The notes beneath the pieces are model-generated. The model made no database searches. It had not been told where the DNA came from and saw nothing but the letters and a program-made list of their open reading frames with translations. A DNA stretch of 6,794 nt, taken from contig JABSPG010000219.1 of NCBI GenBank assembly GCA_013214445.1, positions 1-6,794 on the forward strand, read 5' to 3'. The DNA is from Ekhidna sp. (GTDB lineage: Bacteria > Bacteroidota > Bacteroidia > Cytophagales > Cyclobacteriaceae). The translations under genes were made by a program, and so were the position numbers. Below, in pieces: positions 4,316-6,794 of this stretch; the first letter of the stretch is position 1; each line of letters begins with the position of its first letter.

Positions 4316-6794
4316 GAAGTTTTGCTTGATGTACAGGACGCAGTAGGTTTCACAGGAGATACGGTCTCTGTGGACTTTGTTCTAAATACAGACCTGACCG
4401 GCCAGGGATACATTGCCTTTGAAATACAGACAACCTACAATAGCAATAGTCTTGTCCCGGTAGAGGTAGTGACAGAAGGTTCAATTTTAGAATCTTTCGG
4501 AGAAGTACAGTTTTTCATTAATGAAAATAGCAGAACTGTAAAAGTGACGGGTGCAAACACGTCCGAGCTTTCGGGCACAGGAACATTGTTTTCCATTCGT
4601 TACACTTCTGAGTTAAATTCAGCTTATACCATTGGAATCACTGATCTTGTTTTGAACGAGACGAGACCGACTCTGAATGTTGACAATGGGAGGGTATCCT
4701 TTACCACTCCTCCTTCTTTAAACTTGTCCCCTACTTCAGGTTTGATTACGAAGGGTGAGACACTTCAATTTTCGGTATCTGGTGGAACTGAGCCATATAC
4801 TTACAGTTCTTCAGACCCTGGTATATCCTCCATAGATGAAGAAGGTCTATTAACCGGTGTTTCTGTTAGTTTTGTTGATGTAACTGCAACTGATGCAATT
4901 GGAATCACTGGGGTTGTACAGGATATTGAAGTGCGTGGCTTTAGGCTGTCGATTCCTGAAGGATTAAGTGTAATTGAGGGTGATACCATTGAAGTTCCTG
5001 TTTTTACAACAGACTTGACAGGACTCAATGTTATTGCAGGTGAAGTTGAATTTTCTTTAAGCAGCTTTGAGATACTAGGTGTTGAACCCGGCAGTATTTC
5101 GCCGAACGTGAATTTTTCTAACACTTCTAAGAAAATAAGCTTTGCTTCTGATCAATCAATAATAGGTAGCGGAGAATTGTTTATCCTTTCGCTTAGAGCT
5201 GGATCGTCTAGTACAAACATACGGTTCGACGATATACGCTTTAATGAAAATTTGGCTGGAAATGGAGCAGGGGCTTTAATTGAAGTAATCAGGTTGTCGC
5301 AAATATCTATTTCACCTAGCAATACCCAATTGCTGATTGGCGAGACAAGACAGTTTAGTGCTTCTAACTCGAATGGACCTTTAGTCTGGTCTGTTGCCAA
5401 CGAAGAGATTGCGGTAATTAATGATGAGGGATTTCTTACAGCCTTGATCGGGGGTATTACAAAAGTAGTCGTCACAGATTCCCTAGGTTCATCTGGTTCC
5501 ACCAATATAACGGTGTTTGATGGCTCATTATCTATTTCCGAGGAACGAGTTCCGATTCAAACTAACTACAGTCTACCAATATCGCTGAGCGCTTTACCTT
5601 CTAATCGTGTAGCTAGCTCATTTGAATTAGACATACGATACAGTCCTACACTCCTCCAGTACAATGGTGTTGAATCTGGTGAATTGACTGATAACTGGAG
5701 CATATCCGAAAATGACGTGAATGGCAACATAAAGGTAGCTGCAGCCTCTTCCACCCCAACCTCCGGTGATGGTGTACTTCTCTACCTGAATTTCACATTG
5801 CTAGAATCACTAGGAGTCAATCAGCGAACAGCGCTTTCATTTAACAGCGCCTCGATCAACGAGGGATCACCTTCCATAAAGCTTCAAAATGGAGGAATCA
5901 CTGGCGCCAATGTTCCTCCCGATGGACAGGATACAACCATTTCAATTCAAGAGGATAGTACTTTTGTATTTAGAGAAGATGTTTTTAGGTACTCTCACCC
6001 CTTGGGTAATGCATTTGAGCTAATTAGAATAGACGCCCTGCCTGTAGCAGGATCTCTCACCAGATTCGGATCCAGCATGTTCGTCGGTTCAACCATCCAA
6101 GTAGAAAACCTGGAAAACTTACTATACAATCCAAAAGCTGATACAAATGGAATTGCTGTTGACTTCTTTGAATTTAGTGTTTTTGACGGGACAGAATACA
6201 GTTTCCAGTCTAACAAAGTAACATTTGACATTCAATCGGTAAACGATTTCCCAAGATTTACTTTAGGTGGCGATATTTCGCTAGAACAGGATTTTGAAGA
6301 AGATACAATGGTAAATGTCACTCCTTCCAGCGTTCCATTCGACGAGAGATCCCAGATTGTGGTTTATAGTATCAGTCCTAGTACCTTAGATTTTGCAGGG
6401 ATATTGATTGACTCATTATCTGGAGCTGTTACCATTTCAAGTATAGCAGGGGAATCTGGGAGTGCTACACTTACAATCACTGCCGATGATGGGGAAGAAG
6501 AAAACAACGAATTCAGTCAAGAGTTTCTTTTAGAAATTCTTCCTCCAGGAAATCAGTCCCCAAACATAGAACCACAGACTTTTAACCTCGCTGAAAACAG
6601 CATCAATGGTACTGAGGTGGGAACGGTGATAGCAGCTGACCCAGATGAAGACGCGCTGACATACACCATTCTTAATGGAAATGATGCTGGTGGGTTTGCC
6701 TTGGACATCTCATCCGGTCTACTTACGGTAGCAGCTAGTGAAGTACTCGACTTTGAGACCACTCCTACCTTCAATTTGGAAGTGGAAGTCTCCG
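4250..6794 (+). CDS. Secreted multi-cohesin, scaffoldin-like protein with Ig-like and cadherin-like domains; 3' end outside window
   Basis: Frame 2 stays open from here to the window edge, 848 codons with no stop. Residues 1-22 form a Sec signal peptide: Lys-Arg, a hydrophobic core, then a VHSQ-E cleavage region. Order after that: cohesin-like 1 (23-151), Big_2-like (155-228), cohesin-like 2 (231-348), Big_2-like (349-424), cohesin-like 3 (425-552), tandem-95/cadherin-like (553-664), an Ig/cadherin-like domain (665-764), and a cadherin repeat from 769. No enzyme domain is seen. The alternation of binding modules and spacers suggests a surface scaffold or adhesin; a T9SS domain is likely beyond the edge but not visible. 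The ATG at 4250 is preferred over the in-frame ATG at 4238 because it puts Lys-Arg directly at the signal-peptide start. It begins 19 bases after gene 1 on the same strand, so co-transcription is likely. No Shine-Dalgarno-like site is seen, as is usual in Bacteroidota. Confidence 0.88.
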   Translation, partial: MKRIITIVTWLCIVALVPVHSQEVLLDVQDAVGFTGDTVSVDFVLNTDLTGQGYIAFEIQTTYNSNSLVPVEVVTEGSILESFGEVQFFINENSRTVKVTGANTSELSGTGTLFSIRYTSELNSAYTIGITDLVLNETRPTLNVDNGRVSFTTPPSLNLSPTSGLITKGETLQFSVSGGTEPYTYSSSDPGISSIDEEGLLTGVSVSFVDVTATDAIGITGVVQDIEVRGFRLSIPEGLSVIEGDTIEVPVFTTDLTGLNVIAGEVEFSLSSFEILGVEPGSISPNVNFSNTSKKISFASDQSIIGSGELFILSLRAGSSSTNIRFDDIRFNENLAGNGAGALIEVIRLSQISISPSNTQLLIGETRQFSASNSNGPLVWSVANEEIAVINDEGFLTALIGGITKVVVTDSLGSSGSTNITVFDGSLSISEERVPIQTNYSLPISLSALPSNRVASSFELDIRYSPTLLQYNGVESGELTDNWSISENDVNGNIKVAAASSTPTSGDGVLLYLNFTLLESLGVNQRTALSFNSASINEGSPSIKLQNGGITGANVPPDGQDTTISIQEDSTFVFREDVFRYSHPLGNAFELIRIDALPVAGSLTRFGSSMFVGSTIQVENLENLLYNPKADTNGIAVDFFEFSVFDGTEYSFQSNKVTFDIQSVNDFPRFTLGGDISLEQDFEEDTMVNVTPSSVPFDERSQIVVYSISPSTLDFAGILIDSLSGAVTISSIAGESGSATLTITADDGEEENNEFSQEFLLEILPPGNQSPNIEPQTFNLAENSINGTEVGTVIAADPDEDALTYTILNGNDAGGFALDISSGLLTVAASEVLDFETTPTFNLEVEVS
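4316..4702 (+). other. Cohesin-like domain 1
   Basis: Residues 23-151. It shows G-D-T-V-S-V-D-F-V-L, then a Y-I-A-F-E-I-Q-T-T-Y-N strand matching the cohesin ef-l-YD segment. V-E-V-V-T-E-G-S-I-L follows, then the late strand G-T-G-T-L-F-S-I-R-Y and the closing N-G-R-V-S-F. All are in the family order and spacing. Its length (about 129 residues) is within the usual cohesin range of about 120-150. Confidence 0.75.
4712..4933 (+). other. Big_2-like bacterial Ig domain 1
   Basis: Residues 155-228. Features are L-S-P-T-S-G, then I-T-K-G-E-T-L-Q-F-S-V-S-G-G. The typical Y-T-Y-S-S-S-D-P-G-I-S-S-I-D-E-E-G-L-L-T-G follows: the x-S-x-I-D-x-x-G-x-L-T-G segment characteristic of Big_2 domains. It separates cohesin-like domains 1 and 2. 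Confidence 0.75.
4940..5293 (+). other. Cohesin-like domain 2
   Basis: Residues 231-348. Evidence is I-E-G-D-T-I-E-V-P-V-F, then the I-A-G-E-V-E-F-S-L strand. L-G-V-E-P-G-S-I-S and I-G-S-G-E-L-F-I-L-S-L (about 5162-5194) follow. It is the most diverged of the three: the Y-D-P-like segment after the ef-l strand is shortened to S-S-F-E-I-L. Confidence 0.65.
5294..5521 (+). other. Big_2-like bacterial Ig domain 2
   Basis: Residues 349-424. The start I-S-I-S-P-S-N-T-Q-L-L-I-G-E-T-R-Q-F-S-A and the W-S-V-A-N-E-E-I-A-V-I-N-D-E-G-F-L-T-A segment are closely Big_2-like. It is the linker between cohesin-like domains 2 and 3. Confidence 0.8.
5522..5905 (+). other. Cohesin-like domain 3
   Basis: Residues 425-552. 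It has L-P-I-S-L-S-A-L-P followed by S-S-F-E-L-D-I-R-Y-S-P-T-L-L-Q-Y, the clearest Y-D/S-P-x-L-L cohesin segment of the three. V-E-S-G-E-L-T-D-N-W-S, S-G-D-G-V-L-L-Y-L-N-F and the closing L-Q-N-G-G-I-T-G follow. Confidence 0.8.
5906..6247 (+). other. Tandem-95/cadherin-like domain
   Basis: Residues 553-666. The pattern is I-S-I-Q-E-D-S-T-F-V-F, G-N-A-F-E-L-I-R-I, the A-L-P-V-A-G-S-L-T turn and L-L-Y-N-P-K-A-D-T-N-G. It ends with D-F-F-E-F-S-V-F-D-G and a final V-N-D-F-P linker. These match the tandem-95 (VCBS/cadherin_5-like) repeats of bacterial surface adhesins. Confidence 0.65.
6248..6541 (+). other. Ig/cadherin-like domain with ADDG motif
   Basis: About 98 residues: F-E-E-D-T-M-V-N-V, S-V-P-F-D-E-R-S-Q-I-V-V-Y-S-I-S-P, a mid strand S-G-A-V-T-I-S-S, then the late A-T-L-T-I-T-A-D-D-G segment and a final F-L-L-E-I-L strand. 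The family cannot be named securely. It resembles Ig-fold repeats of large Bacteroidota surface proteins. Confidence 0.5.
6554..6794 (+). other. Cadherin repeat, cut by the window edge
   Basis: Features are N-x-x-P-N-I, F-N-L-A-E-N, then G-T-V-I-A-A-D-P-D-E-D, L-T-Y-T-I-L-N-G-N-D, and F-A-L-D-I-S-S-G-L-L-T-V. L-D-F-E and F-N-L-E-V-E-V-S end the visible part. These carry the acidic calcium-binding signatures (D-x-D-x-D and L-D-F-E) of classical cadherin repeats. Confidence 0.85.

Noticed and set aside
4177..6774. Several minus-strand ORFs of 62-117 codons (for example 4801-5124 and 5152-5505)
   Set aside because: The + strand frame through this region is continuously open for 848 codons and has recognisable cohesin, Ig and cadherin domains. 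The reverse ORFs are its shadows.

Overview
The window looks like chromosomal DNA of a Bacteroidota bacterium, probably of the Cytophagales type. The main evidence is a type IX secretion (T9SS) C-terminal sorting domain with the YPNP and PGVY motifs at the end of the first gene. Moderate-to-low GC (judged by eye), very long repetitive secreted proteins and the lack of Shine-Dalgarno-like sites agree with this. Genus and species cannot be told from the sequence.

Both genes are on the + strand and fill almost the whole window. Gene 1 (positions 1-4230, 5' end outside the window) encodes a very large secreted right-handed beta-helix protein. It has five visible modules of about 205-220 residues plus the tail of a sixth, a WWG-type cap that closes the helix, an internal dockerin with two calcium loops, a cohesin-like beta-sandwich, and the T9SS sorting domain. 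Its reading frame is broken by one in-frame TAA at 214-216. Protein homology continues in the same frame on both sides of this stop, so it is a nonsense mutation, a sequencing error or, less likely, a readthrough site. The two open pieces are 1-216 and 217-4230; the first ATG in the second is at 439.

Gene 2 (4250 to beyond 6794, 3' end outside the window) starts 19 bases after gene 1 and is probably co-transcribed with it. It begins with a signal peptide, followed by three cohesin-like domains separated by two Big_2-like Ig domains. It then has a tandem-95/cadherin-like domain, another Ig/cadherin-like domain, and the start of a classical cadherin repeat.

The notable feature is the pairing: a dockerin-bearing beta-helix protein directly next to a three-cohesin, scaffoldin-like protein, in an organism that exports proteins by T9SS. 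This suggests, but does not prove, a surface complex assembled through cohesin-dockerin contacts and calcium, outside the clostridial cellulosome setting. No enzyme catalytic domain, RNA gene, mobile element, CRISPR array or terminator was recognised. There is no gene-free stretch longer than 300 bases, apart from the ATG-less but clearly homologous coding stretch 217-438.
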